Shown piece after piece: positions 19,390-28,057 of a stretch of DNA of 64,000 bases. The notes beneath the pieces are model-generated. The model was given only the letters and a program-made list of their open reading frames with translations. It did not search any database and was not told the origin of the DNA. The DNA is from Albimonas sp036154955. Lineage in GTDB: Bacteria; Pseudomonadota; Alphaproteobacteria; Rhodobacterales; Rhodobacteraceae. The stretch covers positions 62,001-126,000 of the forward strand of contig JAYZWL010000067.1 of assembly GCA_036154955.1 (NCBI GenBank), read 5' to 3'. Positions within the stretch are counted from its first letter, which is position 1; every line of letters begins with the position of its first letter. The translations under genes and the position numbers were made by a program.

Positions 19390-21651
19390 TTACTCGGCCG
19401 CAGGCGCGGCGGCGGGCAGGTCGTCGGGCTCGGGCGCCGGCGGCGCCGCGGCGACGGCGGCCTCGATCTCGGCCTCCACCGCTTCGGGAATCAGGCGCGG
19501 GGCGTCGTCGGCCCCTGCCCGGCCCCGCCCCGACAACGACGGGTTCTGCATGAAGAAGTGATGGGCGGAGAACGGCGTCTCCCCCTCCGGCGCCTCGGCC
19601 CGCAGCCAGGTTCCGTCCGGCTGCAGCACCGCGCTCTGCGCCTCGTCGCGGAAATTCGCCGCCATCACCTGTTCGAGGATCTGGGCATGCACCGTCGGGT
19701 TCAGGATCGGCACCAGCGTCTCCACCCGGCGGTTGAGGTTGCGCCCCATCCAGTCGGCGGAGGAGATCCACACCTGGCTCTTGCGCGACGGCAGCCCGTA
19801 GCCCGCCCCGAAGCAGACGATGCGCGAATGCTCAAGGAACCGGCCGACGATGGATTTGATCCGGATGTTCTCCGACAGGCCCGGCACGCCCGGCCGCAGC
19901 CCGCAGATGCCGCGCACCACCAGATCGATCTTCACCCCGGCCCGGCTGGCGGCGTAAAGCGCGTCGCTCACCTCGGGGTCGATGACCGAGTTCATCTTGC
20001 CCCAGACCTGCGCGGGTCGCCCGGCGCGGGCGTGCTCCGCCTCCGCCTCCAGCCCCTCCAGGATCGTCTTCTTGAGCGTGCGCGGCGACAGGCGCAGCCG
20101 CTCCAGCCCCTCGGGCTCGGCATAGCCGGTGACGTAGTTGAACAGCCGCGCCGCATCCCGCCCCAGCCCCGCGTCGCAGGTGAACAGCGACAGGTCGGTG
20201 TAGATGTTGGCGGTGATCGGGTGGTAGTTGCCCGTCCCCCAATGGGTGTAGGTCACCAGCCGGTCGCCCTCGCGCCGCACCACCATCGACACCTTGGCAT
20301 GGGTCTTCCAATCGATGAAGCCGTAAACCACCTGCGCGCCCGCGCGCTCCAGCTGCCGGGACTGGCGGATATTGGCGGCCTCGTCGAAGCGGGCCTTCAG
20401 CTCCACCAGCGCCGTGACCGACTTGCCGTCCTCCGCCGCCTCGCACAGCGCCGCCACGATCGGGCTTTCCTTCGAGGTCCGGTAGAGCGTCTGCTTGATC
20501 GCCACCACGTCGGGATCCCGCGCCGCCTGCTGGAGGAAGCGGACCACGATGTCGAAGCTCTCATAGGGATGATGCAGAAGCATGTCCTTCTGGGCGACGG
20601 CCGCGAAGATGTCGCCGTTGAAGTCCTTCACCCGCTCCGGCATCCGCTGGGTGTAGGGGGGGAACAGCAGTTCCGGCCGCTCCTTGGTCACCAGTTCGCT
20701 GAGGTCCTTGATCCCGATGACCCCGGCGACCTCGACCACCTCCTCGCGCGCCACGCCCAGCTTGTCGGCGATCTCGGCCTTCAGGTCGGCCGGCGCGCCC
20801 GCGGCGATCTTGAGCCGGATCACCCCGCCGCGGCGACGGCGCTTCAGCGCGGTCTCGAACTCCCGCACCAGATCCTCGGCCTCTTCCTCGACTTCGAGAT
20901 CGCTGTCCCGCAGCACCTTGAACAGGGCGTGGCCGGTCATGCCATAGCCCGGGAACAGCCGGTCGATGAACAGCTTGAGCAGCTCCTCCAGCGGCAGGTA
21001 GCGGGTCAGCCCCTCGCGCCCGCCCTCCAGCCGGATGAAGCGGCGCACCTGGGCCGGGATCGGCAGCAGCGCGTCCAGCGGCGCCTGGTCCGACAGCCGC
21101 TCCAGCTTCAGCGCCAGCGCGAAGCCCTCGTTGGGGATGAAGGGGAACGGGTGGGCCGGGTCGATGGCCAGCGGCGTCACCACCGGGAACACCTGTTCGA
21201 GGAAATAGCTCTCCAGCCGCTCGGCGTCGGCCTTGGTCAGCGCCTTGCGGTCGAGCACCTGGATATGCTCGTCCTTCAGCGCGCGGCGCAGCTCCTCCCA
21301 CACCACCTGCTGACGCTCCATCAGCGCGCGGGCGTCGGCGTCGATGCGCGCGAGCTGCTGGGCGGGCGTCAGCCCGTCGGCGGAGCCCACCTCCACCCCG
21401 CCGCGCACCAGGCCGCGCAGGCCGGCGACGCGCACGGTGTAGAACTCGTCCAGATTGCCGCCGGAGATCGACAGGAACCGGATCCGCTCCAGCAACGGAT
21501 GCGCCCTGTTCTCGGCCTCCGCCAGCACGCGCCAGTTGAAGCCCAGCCAGCTGAGCTCACGGTTGATGAACCGCTCGGGTCCCTCGAGGTCGAAGGTGAG
21601 CTGGTGGTCGGGGGCGGGCGCGCAGGGCGCGTTCAGGAAATCGGCTCGCAT
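19390..21651 (-). CDS. ppk1: polyphosphate kinase 1
   Basis: Reversibly builds polyphosphate from ATP at the membrane periphery. The 753-aa protein has the N-terminal PPK domain (RFINRELSWLGFNWRVL), the region with HHPYESFD, and two phospholipase-D-like catalytic domains. The autophosphorylated histidine is in DWKTHAKVSM and the second conserved histidine in FLEHSRI; YTHWGTGNYH is also intact. A GTG five codons upstream (21666) is another possible start; neither has a strong ribosome site. It lies 31 bases after hda and is probably co-transcribed with it. Confidence 0.95.
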   Translation of the reverse strand: MRADFLNAPCAPAPDHQLTFDLEGPERFINRELSWLGFNWRVLAEAENRAHPLLERIRFLSISGGNLDEFYTVRVAGLRGLVRGGVEVGSADGLTPAQQLARIDADARALMERQQVVWEELRRALKDEHIQVLDRKALTKADAERLESYFLEQVFPVVTPLAIDPAHPFPFIPNEGFALALKLERLSDQAPLDALLPIPAQVRRFIRLEGGREGLTRYLPLEELLKLFIDRLFPGYGMTGHALFKVLRDSDLEVEEEAEDLVREFETALKRRRRGGVIRLKIAAGAPADLKAEIADKLGVAREEVVEVAGVIGIKDLSELVTKERPELLFPPYTQRMPERVKDFNGDIFAAVAQKDMLLHHPYESFDIVVRFLQQAARDPDVVAIKQTLYRTSKESPIVAALCEAAEDGKSVTALVELKARFDEAANIRQSRQLERAGAQVVYGFIDWKTHAKVSMVVRREGDRLVTYTHWGTGNYHPITANIYTDLSLFTCDAGLGRDAARLFNYVTGYAEPEGLERLRLSPRTLKKTILEGLEAEAEHARAGRPAQVWGKMNSVIDPEVSDALYAASRAGVKIDLVVRGICGLRPGVPGLSENIRIKSIVGRFLEHSRIVCFGAGYGLPSRKSQVWISSADWMGRNLNRRVETLVPILNPTVHAQILEQVMAANFRDEAQSAVLQPDGTWLRAEAPEGETPFSAHHFFMQNPSLSGRGRAGADDAPRLIPEAVEAEIEAAVAAAPPAPEPDDLPAAAPAAE

Positions 21652-21682
21652 GGCGGGAACCTGCACGGTTTCGATGACGGTT

Positions 21683-22450
21683 TCATGCGCGGGGCGGCGG
21701 GTCGAAGGAAATTTCGTCGGCCGCGTCGGCGTCCGGATCGGGGTCGGCGTCCGGTTCCGCCAGATGCTCCCAACCCGGCCGCCCGGCCAGCGCCAGCCGC
21801 GCCAGCTGCCGGCGCGGCCGCCCCCCGGCCGCGAGCGCGGCGCGATCTATCAGCGCCACCGCCTCGGCGAGGGAGCGGTGGTCCCGCGGCGCCCGCCGGG
21901 CCAGCCATTGCAGGAGGCTCTTCTCCGGGGTCACGCCGCGGTCGTCGAACAGCTTCTTGGCCAGCCGCTCCATCAGCGCGTCGTCCGGCCCCTCGATCCG
22001 GGCGACGGGCATGGCGGCGAGCCGGCTGCGCAGGTCGGGCAGCGTCACGGGCCAGCGGGCCGGCGCCTCCCGCCCGGTCAGCAGCAGCGCGCCGCCCGCG
22101 GCCTCCAGCCGGTTGTGCAGGTGGAACAGCGCGCGCTCCGCCTCCGGCCCCGGCAGGCGATCCGCATCCTCCACCGCCACGCCCGGCAGCCGCTCCAGCG
22201 CGCCGAGGTCGAGCCCGGCCAGCGCCGCGGCCGGCACGGCGCGCGCGCCCGTGTCGCCCGCCCAGACCGCGGCGAGGTGGGTCTTGCCCGCCCCCTCCGG
22301 CCCGACCAGCGCCATCCGTCGCCCCGGCCAGCCGCGCCAGCCGTCGATCTGGGCGACGGCGAGCGCGTTGGACTCGGAGACGTAGAACGCCTCCCGGTCC
22401 AGCGCCGCGCGCACCGGCAGGTCCAGCGGAATCTGGCGGGTCAGGGTCAC
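21683..22450 (-). CDS. hda: Hda-like DnaA-family ATPase
   Basis: Regulatory inactivation of DnaA: the AAA+ protein binds the replication clamp and stimulates hydrolysis of DnaA-ATP. The 255 aa match a DnaA AAA+ domain without the DNA-binding domain IV: QIPLDLPV near the N-terminus (the probable clamp-binding segment), Walker A GPEGAGKTHL, Walker B VEDADRL and a lid region. The acidic, Asp/Pro-rich tail is unusual. Start is GTG at 22450, overlapping the permease stop as GTGA with GGGGGGAGGAC upstream. The order permease-hda-ppk1 recurs in alphaproteobacteria. Confidence 0.88.
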   Translation of the reverse strand: MTLTRQIPLDLPVRAALDREAFYVSESNALAVAQIDGWRGWPGRRMALVGPEGAGKTHLAAVWAGDTGARAVPAAALAGLDLGALERLPGVAVEDADRLPGPEAERALFHLHNRLEAAGGALLLTGREAPARWPVTLPDLRSRLAAMPVARIEGPDDALMERLAKKLFDDRGVTPEKSLLQWLARRAPRDHRSLAEAVALIDRAALAAGGRPRRQLARLALAGRPGWEHLAEPDADPDPDADAADEISFDPPPRA

Positions 22451-23610
22451 GGTCGGCCGTCCTCCCCCCGCCCCGCCGCATCGAAGGGGACCGGGCGGGC
22501 GGCGAGGAAATCCGCGCGCTCCTCGGTTCGGGCTTCGGCCGCCCGCGCCTCCTCCTGACCCTCCAGCCCCTGATAGAGCCGTCCGGACATGTACTGGTCG
22601 ATGGCGAAGCGCCCCACCACGCCGATCGCCGCCGCGGTCGGCACCGCGATCAGCATGCCGGTGAAGCCGAGCACCGAGCCGAAGGCCGACAGCGCGAACA
22701 TCAGCGCCACAGGGTGCAGCCCGACCGAACCGCCGACCAGCTTGGGCGTCAGGAAGTTGCCCTCCACCGCCTGCCCGCCGAGGAAAATGCCCACCACCGC
22801 GAGGATCATCAGCGGATCGTCCCAGAACTGGAACAGCGCCACGCCGACCGACACCAGCCCGCCGACGATGGAGCCGATGAAGGGGATGAAACTGATCAGC
22901 CCCGCGAACAGCCCGATGACCAGCCCGAACTGCAGCCCCACCAGCATCAGCGCCACCGCGTAGAACGTGCCGAGAATGGCGCAGACCGTGATCTGCCCGC
23001 GCACGAAGCCCGCCAGAACCGCGTCGATGTCGGAGGCGAGCCGGCGCACGGTGCGCACATGATCGCGCGGGATCCAGCCGTCGATCTTGGCGGTCAGCCG
23101 GTCCCAGTCCATCAGCAAGTAGAAGGCGACGACAGGCGTGATGACCAGCAGGGTCACGAAGTCGATGACCGCGAGCCCCCCGGTCCAGGCGCTTTTCACC
23201 GCCTGCATGGACCACTCGTCGGCCCGGCCGCGCAGCGTCTCCAGCCCCTGCGCCAGCGGGGAGCCGGAGGCGAGCAGGTCGGGATAGCGGCTTTCGACGA
23301 AATGGCGCACCGCCTCGGCATAGACCGGGGCCTGCTCGACGAAGGCCTGGGCCTGATTGACGAAGGCCGGGATCAGCAGCAGCAGCACCAGCACGAACAG
23401 GCCGCCCATCGCCACGGTGATCACGCCCGTCGCGGCGGCCCGGCTCAGGCCGCGGGCCTCCAGCCGGTCGGCGGCGGGGTCGAGGAAATAGGCCAGCGCC
23501 GCGCCGGCGAGGAAGGGCAGCATCACCCCCGACATCGCCCACATGAACAGGACCAGCAGCGCCAGCCCGGCCGTCCACCACCTGACCTGTTCGCCGACGC
23601 TCAGCGCCAT
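22447..23610 (-). CDS. AI-2E family transporter (PerM-type membrane protein)
   Basis: A 387-aa integral membrane protein with about eight helices: a paired N-terminal set (residues 15-60), a central soluble stretch (about 75-150), and a helical bundle with the conserved GLISFIPFIGSIVGG and FLGGQAVEGNFLTPKLVG segments. The family includes autoinducer-2 exporters, sodium/proton antiporters and many members of unknown substrate, so transport specificity is not inferred. AAGGAGAC precedes the start. It is translationally coupled to hda by GTGA. Confidence 0.85.
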   Translation of the reverse strand: MALSVGEQVRWWTAGLALLVLFMWAMSGVMLPFLAGAALAYFLDPAADRLEARGLSRAAATGVITVAMGGLFVLVLLLLIPAFVNQAQAFVEQAPVYAEAVRHFVESRYPDLLASGSPLAQGLETLRGRADEWSMQAVKSAWTGGLAVIDFVTLLVITPVVAFYLLMDWDRLTAKIDGWIPRDHVRTVRRLASDIDAVLAGFVRGQITVCAILGTFYAVALMLVGLQFGLVIGLFAGLISFIPFIGSIVGGLVSVGVALFQFWDDPLMILAVVGIFLGGQAVEGNFLTPKLVGGSVGLHPVALMFALSAFGSVLGFTGMLIAVPTAAAIGVVGRFAIDQYMSGRLYQGLEGQEEARAAEARTEERADFLAARPVPFDAAGRGEDGRP

Positions 23611-23737
23611 GCCCGTCTCCTTGTCCGCGTTCGTCCAGGCTCGTCCGGAAGCATCCGGCATCGGGCCGGCCGCGTTCAACCCCGCCGGTCGCCGCGGCGG
23701 GCGAAAGGCCTCCGCCCGCCCCGGCGCCGCCCTTCTG

Positions 23738-24391
23738 TCAGGCCCGCCGGCCGAGCGCCAGCCAGACCGCGCCGCCGATCAGCGCGGCCCCCGCGCCGCG
23801 CGCCATCCAGGCGCGCGCCGCCGGCCCCGAAAGCCGCCCGCCCGCCGAACTCAGCCCCGCGCCCAACCCCGCGCCCAAACCGGCCCAGCCCAAATCCAGC
23901 GCGAAGGCCACCGCCACGAACGCCGCCCCCAGCGCCGCGAGTTGCGGCCCCATCGGAGCCGAGGCGTCGGCGAATTGCGGCAGGAAGGCCGCGTGAAACG
24001 CCAGGCTCTTGGGATTGGCGAGCCCGACGACGAAGCCGCGGCCCGCCTCCCGCGCCCGGCCCCGCCGTCCGCGGGCCGCCGTCTCCGCGACCGGCCGGCC
24101 CGCCTCGCGCCACAGCCCGACGCCCAGTCTGACCAGCCAGGCCGCGCCGATCCAGCGCAGGATCTCGAATCCCGCGCCCCAGGCCTCCGCCAGCCAGGCC
24201 ATGCCGAACGCGGCCGCGGCGATCTGAACGCCCTGCGCCGCGGTGGTCCCCGCCACGGTCCGCAGCCCCGCGCCGAAGCCGCGCGCCGAGGCGACCGCGA
24301 GGATCAGCGCGACGTTCGGCCCCGGCGCCGCGATCAGCGCCGCGCTGGCCAGCAGGAACCCCGCCCAGGTCTCTCCCGAAATCGCGCCCAT
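23738..24391 (-). CDS. LysE/RhtB-family amino-acid exporter
   Basis: A 217-aa membrane protein with about six helices and the family signature AAPGPNVALILAVASARGF in the first loop. The family exports amino acids such as lysine, homoserine, threonine or leucine; which one cannot be told from sequence. Another conserved piece is VGLANPKSLAFHAAFLPQF. GAGGGAGC supports the start. It lies 48 bases after nadK on the same strand. Confidence 0.9.
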   Translation of the reverse strand: MGAISGETWAGFLLASAALIAAPGPNVALILAVASARGFGAGLRTVAGTTAAQGVQIAAAAFGMAWLAEAWGAGFEILRWIGAAWLVRLGVGLWREAGRPVAETAARGRRGRAREAGRGFVVGLANPKSLAFHAAFLPQFADASAPMGPQLAALGAAFVAVAFALDLGWAGLGAGLGAGLSSAGGRLSGPAARAWMARGAGAALIGGAVWLALGRRA

Positions 24392-24439
24392 GCCCGTCGC
24401 TCCCTCGCCGTTCGCCCCCCGCCGGCACGGGCGAGCGGA

Positions 24440-25240
24440 TCAGGCGAACTGCTCGCGAATCAGACGCTCCGCCAGCCCGTGCCCCGGATCGAACAACAGC
24501 GTATGGGTGATCGCCGCGTCCACCTCGATCGCGACCCGCGTCACATGCCGCGTCTCGACATTGTCGGCGGTGGCCGAGACCGGACGCCGCTCGGGGTCCA
24601 GCACCTCCAGCTCCACATGCGCATGTCGGGGCAGCAGCGCCCCCCGCCAGCGGCGGGGCCGGAAGGCGGAGATCGGGGTCAGCGCCAGGATCTCCGCCCC
24701 GATCGGCAGGATCGGCCCGTGCGCCGAGTAGTTGTAGGCCGTCGACCCCGCCGGCGTCGCCACGATCACCCCGTCGCAGACCAGCTCCGGCATCCGCTCC
24801 CGCCCGTCGATGGAGATGCGGATCTTCGCCGCCTGGTGCCGCTCGCGCAGCAGGGAGACCTCGTTGAAGGCGTGCGCCACCCGCGTCTCGCCGTCGATGC
24901 GGTGCGCGGTCATGCGCAGCGGGTTGATGGCGGCGGCCTCGGCGGCCATCAGCCGCTCGATCAGCCCGTCCTCGGAATAGTCGTTCATCAGGAAGCCGAC
25001 GGTGCCGCGATGCATCCCGTAGACCGGGCGGCGTTCCTGCGCCGCGCCCTCTCCCGCGGTCTCCAGCGTCTCCTGCAGGGTCTCCAGCATCAGCCCGTCG
25101 CCGCCGAGCGCCACCACCACGTCGCAATCGGCGCGCGCAGCCTGGCCGTAGCGCGCGGTCAGCGCCTCGAACGCCTCGAGCGCCGGGGGCGCGTCGGAGC
25201 GGGTGAAATGGATGCGCGGCTGGAGGAGGAGTGGGTCCAT
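24440..25240 (-). CDS. nadK: NAD kinase
   Basis: Phosphorylates NAD to NADP, the only route to NADP in most bacteria. The 266 aa show the GGDG motif (VVALGGDGLMLETL, about 52-65), NE-motif equivalent AFNEVSLLR, and the nucleotide-binding ATPAGSTAYNYSAHGPILP. The start at 25240 (MDPLLLQPRIHF) fits family length; the ribosome site is weak. The upstream frame stays open for hundreds of codons through glyA in antisense, a GC-composition artefact. Confidence 0.93.
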   Translation of the reverse strand: MDPLLLQPRIHFTRSDAPPALEAFEALTARYGQAARADCDVVVALGGDGLMLETLQETLETAGEGAAQERRPVYGMHRGTVGFLMNDYSEDGLIERLMAAEAAAINPLRMTAHRIDGETRVAHAFNEVSLLRERHQAAKIRISIDGRERMPELVCDGVIVATPAGSTAYNYSAHGPILPIGAEILALTPISAFRPRRWRGALLPRHAHVELEVLDPERRPVSATADNVETRHVTRVAIEVDAAITHTLLFDPGHGLAERLIREQFA

Positions 25241-25708
25241 ATCGGTCGGCGTCTCGGGCTGGTCGCGCGCGGCCGGAAGGGTCCGTCGGGCGCGGGGGGC
25301 GGAGCGTCGGCCGGCCGCGCGGCCGGAACGGAGGCCGACCATGACCGCAGCCGCGCCCGGGGGCAAGCGCCGGGCGCGCGGGGCGGCGGATTCGCGCGCG
25401 CGTCCTCGCCCCTCGCGCCTCTCGCCGCCTGCGCCGCGCTCCGCCCGCGCCCCCCGGTCCCGCGCGCCCGCGGCGCCCGGTCCCCGCCCGCGGCCGCGAC
25501 GGCGGGCGCCTCCTTCCGCGCCTTCGGGCGCCGCCCTCGCGGGCGATGCGACGGCCGCGTCGCTCTCGCCCTCCCGGGCGCCGCGCCTTTGCGGGACAAA
25601 CGCCGCGCGCGGGTGTATCACCCGCGGGAATCGCCGCCGGACGCGACCCGCCCGGCCGCCCCGCCCCAGGCGCGCCAACGCCCCGCGCCGAGCCCGAGGA
25701 GACCCGCC
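25241..25708. other. 468-base divergent intergenic region, nadK / glyA
   Basis: Extremely GC-rich DNA carrying both promoters of divergent genes. It contains one perfect 8-bp-arm inverted repeat (25608-25626) 82 bases ahead of glyA. An ATG at 25341 with GGAGG upstream opens a plus-strand frame, but it runs over 100 bases into glyA and its product is low-complexity Arg/Ala/Pro, so I do not call it. No riboswitch structure was recognised. Confidence 0.5.
25608..25626. promoter_or_regulatory. palindrome upstream of glyA, possible operator
   Basis: CGCGGGTG and CACCCGCG flank TAT, giving a perfect 8-bp inverted repeat with a 3-base centre. TTGCGG lies 13 bases to its left and could be a -35 box, placing the palindrome over a TGTATC -10-like element. 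Confidence 0.35.
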
Positions 25709-27004
25709 ATGGACGCCGCCACCCGCGACGCCGGCTTCTTCGCCGAGACCCTCGCCGACCGCGATCCCGCGATCTTCGGCGCCATCGACAAGGAGCTGGG
25801 CCGCCAGCGCGAGGAGATCGAGCTGATCGCCTCGGAGAACATCGTCTCCCTCGCCGTCCTGCAGGCGCAGGGCTCGGTGATGACCAACAAGTACGCCGAG
25901 GGCTATCCGGGCAAGCGCTACTATGGCGGCTGCCAGTTCGTCGACATCGCCGAGGAGCTGGCGATCGAGCGCGCCAAGCAGCTGTTCGGCGCGGGCTTCG
26001 CCAACGTGCAGCCCAACTCGGGCTCGCAGATGAACCAGGCGGTGTTCCTCGCCCTGCTTCAGCCCGGCGACACCTTCATGGGCCTCGACCTGAACTCCGG
26101 CGGCCACCTCACCCACGGCTCGCCCGTCAACATGTCGGGCAAGTGGTTCAACGTGGTCTCCTACGGCGTGCGCGCCCAGGACCAGCTGCTGGACATGGAC
26201 GACATCCGCGCCAAGGCGCGGGAGCACAAGCCCAAGCTGATCGTGGCGGGCGGCACCGCCTATTCCCGCGTCTGGGACTGGGCCGCCTTCCGGGAGATCG
26301 CGGACGAGGTCGGCGCCTATCTGATGGTGGACATGGCCCATATCGCGGGCCTCGTCGCCGGCGGCGCCCATCCCTCGCCGGTGCCGCACGCCCATGTCTG
26401 CACCACCACCACCCACAAGTCCCTGCGCGGTCCCCGCGGCGGCATGATCCTCACCAATGACGAGGCCATCGCCAAGAAGATCAACTCGGCGGTGTTCCCC
26501 GGCCTGCAGGGCGGCCCGCTGATGCATGTCATCGCCGCCAAGGCCGTGGCCTTCGGCGAGGCCCTGCGCCCCGAATTCCGCGCCTACGCCGCTCAGGTCG
26601 TGGCCAACGCGCGCGCCATGGCGGACGAGCTGATGAAGGGCGGCATCGACGTGGTGTCGGGCGGCACCGACAACCATCTCTGCCTCGCCGACCTGCGCCC
26701 CAAGGGCGTGACCGGCAAGGCGGCGGAAGCGGCGCTGGGCCGGGCGCATGTCACCTGCAACAAGAACGGCGTGCCTTTCGACCCCGAGAAGCCCTTCGTG
26801 ACCTCCGGCATCCGCCTCGGCGCGCCGGCCGGCACCACCCGCGGCTTCGGCGAGGCGGAGTTCCGCCAGATCGCCCGCATGATCGTGAAGGTGGTCGACG
26901 GGCTCGCCGCCACCAACGGCGAGGGCGACGCGACGATCGAGGCCGAGGTGAAGGAGGAGGCCATCGCCCTCTGCCGCCGCTTCCCGATCTACCCCACGCT
27001 CTGA
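25709..27004 (+). CDS. glyA: serine hydroxymethyltransferase
   Basis: PLP enzyme converting serine and tetrahydrofolate to glycine and 5,10-methylene-THF, the main one-carbon source. The 431-aa protein has the conserved ELIASENIVS (31-40), YAEGYPGKRYYGG, and the PLP-binding lysine in TTTTHKSLRGPRGG. GAGGAGACCC precedes the ATG. A terminator hairpin follows 60 bases after the stop. The nearby nrdR-ribD pair keeps the common alphaproteobacterial order, with one extra gene in between. Confidence 0.97.
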   Translation: MDAATRDAGFFAETLADRDPAIFGAIDKELGRQREEIELIASENIVSLAVLQAQGSVMTNKYAEGYPGKRYYGGCQFVDIAEELAIERAKQLFGAGFANVQPNSGSQMNQAVFLALLQPGDTFMGLDLNSGGHLTHGSPVNMSGKWFNVVSYGVRAQDQLLDMDDIRAKAREHKPKLIVAGGTAYSRVWDWAAFREIADEVGAYLMVDMAHIAGLVAGGAHPSPVPHAHVCTTTTHKSLRGPRGGMILTNDEAIAKKINSAVFPGLQGGPLMHVIAAKAVAFGEALRPEFRAYAAQVVANARAMADELMKGGIDVVSGGTDNHLCLADLRPKGVTGKAAEAALGRAHVTCNKNGVPFDPEKPFVTSGIRLGAPAGTTRGFGEAEFRQIARMIVKVVDGLAATNGEGDATIEAEVKEEAIALCRRFPIYPTL

Positions 27005-27063
27005 CCCGGCCCGGGCGCCGGGCTCGCCGGGCTCGCGGACGGCGCATCGACAAGACGACCGTC

Positions 27064-27102
27064 GCGGCGGCGAAGGGCTGAACGCCCCTCGCCGCCGCTT
27101 CG
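27064..27102 (+). terminator. terminator hairpin after glyA
   Basis: A 14-bp stem with one mismatch (27064-27077 pairing with 27085-27098) around a seven-base loop, followed by TTCG, begins 60 bases after the glyA stop. Confidence 0.6.
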
Positions 27103-27129
27103 CGTTCCGGATCCGGCGCCGAACGCGAA

Positions 27130-27160
27130 CGCCTGCCCGGACGACATGTCCGGACAGGCG
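27130..27160. repeat. 13-bp near-perfect inverted repeat in glyA downstream gap
   Basis: CGCCTG and CCGGAC on the left pair with GTCCGG and CAGGCG on the right, with one mismatch and a GACAT loop. There is no T run. It may be a second, bidirectional stop for glyA and the convergent gene, or a dispersed palindromic repeat; only one copy is seen here. Confidence 0.4.
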
Positions 27161-27298
27161 CTCGCCTGCGGCGGTGACGTGGCCGCGCGCGCCTGGGTGG
27201 GACGCTAAGGCGAGGGCCGGCGGACGCAACGCCGGTCGCCGGCCCGGCTCGGCCCGCCGACGTTCCAGGGACGCCGGCGGCGGACCGAGACCCCGTCT

Positions 27299-28057
27299 TC
27301 AGCCCTTGCGCCTGCGGCGGCGCGACGCCGCGCCGAGCGCCGCGACGCCCACGGCCATCGCCGCCATCGCCGGCGGCAGCGGCACGGACGGCGCCCCCTC
27401 GCCCAGCTCCGCGAACTGGAAGCCGCCGTAATAGAGGCCGGTGGACACCAGCGCCTGCGGAACCAGCGTCACCGACACGATCCCCGAATAGATCGCCAGG
27501 TCGAAGGCCCGCCCGTCGAGGTTCACGCCCAGAAGCGAGCCCAGGGTCAGGTCGAGGTTCAGCGCCAGAAGGTCGCCTTCGTCCAGCGTGAGCGTCGAGG
27601 TGTCGGCGAACTCGATGATCAGTTCGGTGCTGGTCAGCAGGTTGATGCCCTGCTGCTCGAAATAGAGGTCGTCGACCGGCCGGCTGAAGCTGACCTTCAG
27701 CGTCTCGGCGCAGTCCTCCAGCGGAATGACCAGGTCGTCGTCGTCGGCGCAGATCCCGTGCTCGAACAGCGGCCCGACCAGGCTCAGCGAGATCGGATCG
27801 CCGAGCACGTCGACGCCGACATCGACCTCGATATTCGAGTCGGTCGCGCGAAGGTTGTTTCCCGAACCGACAGCCTCGAAGGTCACCACCGTCCCGTCAT
27901 CGGCGACAATGCTGTAAGGGTCCGTGGGCAACTGGCCGCCGGTCAGCAGGGTGAGATCGACGAAAGCCGCGCTGGCCGGGGCGCTCAAGCCCAGAACCGC
28001 GATGACCGCCAACGCCAGCCGCCCGCCGCCACGCGGTTTGCGGAAAAGGTCCAACAT
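27299..28057 (-). CDS. VPLPA-CTERM-type sorted surface/secreted protein
   Basis: A 252-aa exported protein. It has a signal peptide (basic start, hydrophobic core, ASA near residue 33), a beta-rich acidic body with two cysteines (GICADDD and EDCAETL), and a C-terminal tripartite sorting signal: VPLPPA, a hydrophobic helix, then RRRRRKG. This layout matches the VPLPA-CTERM signal handled by an exosortase in Rhodobacterales, here with VPLPP instead of VPLPA. The body resembles no enzyme I know. AAGGAAACC supports the start at 28057. It interrupts the usual glyA-nrdR adjacency and is expressed from its own AT-rich upstream region. Confidence 0.75.
   Translation of the reverse strand: MLDLFRKPRGGGRLALAVIAVLGLSAPASAAFVDLTLLTGGQLPTDPYSIVADDGTVVTFEAVGSGNNLRATDSNIEVDVGVDVLGDPISLSLVGPLFEHGICADDDDLVIPLEDCAETLKVSFSRPVDDLYFEQQGINLLTSTELIIEFADTSTLTLDEGDLLALNLDLTLGSLLGVNLDGRAFDLAIYSGIVSVTLVPQALVSTGLYYGGFQFAELGEGAPSVPLPPAMAAMAVGVAALGAASRRRRRKG

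Noticed and set aside
19558..24132. A 1524-codon plus-strand open frame opposite ppk1, hda, permease and lysE
   Set aside because: It spans four confident minus-strand genes; the translation is low-complexity and matches no family.
25241..25708. Riboswitch before glyA
   Set aside because: I looked for glycine- or SAM-type cores and saw none; the region is simply GC-rich.
25341..25826. Plus-strand frame with GGAGG site ahead of glyA
   Set aside because: It runs 118 bases into glyA on the same strand and encodes Arg/Ala/Pro repeats without a known fold.
25241..27229. Upstream extension of the nadK frame across glyA in antisense
   Set aside because: NAD kinase ends its homology at the ATG at 25240; the rest is a shadow of glyA.
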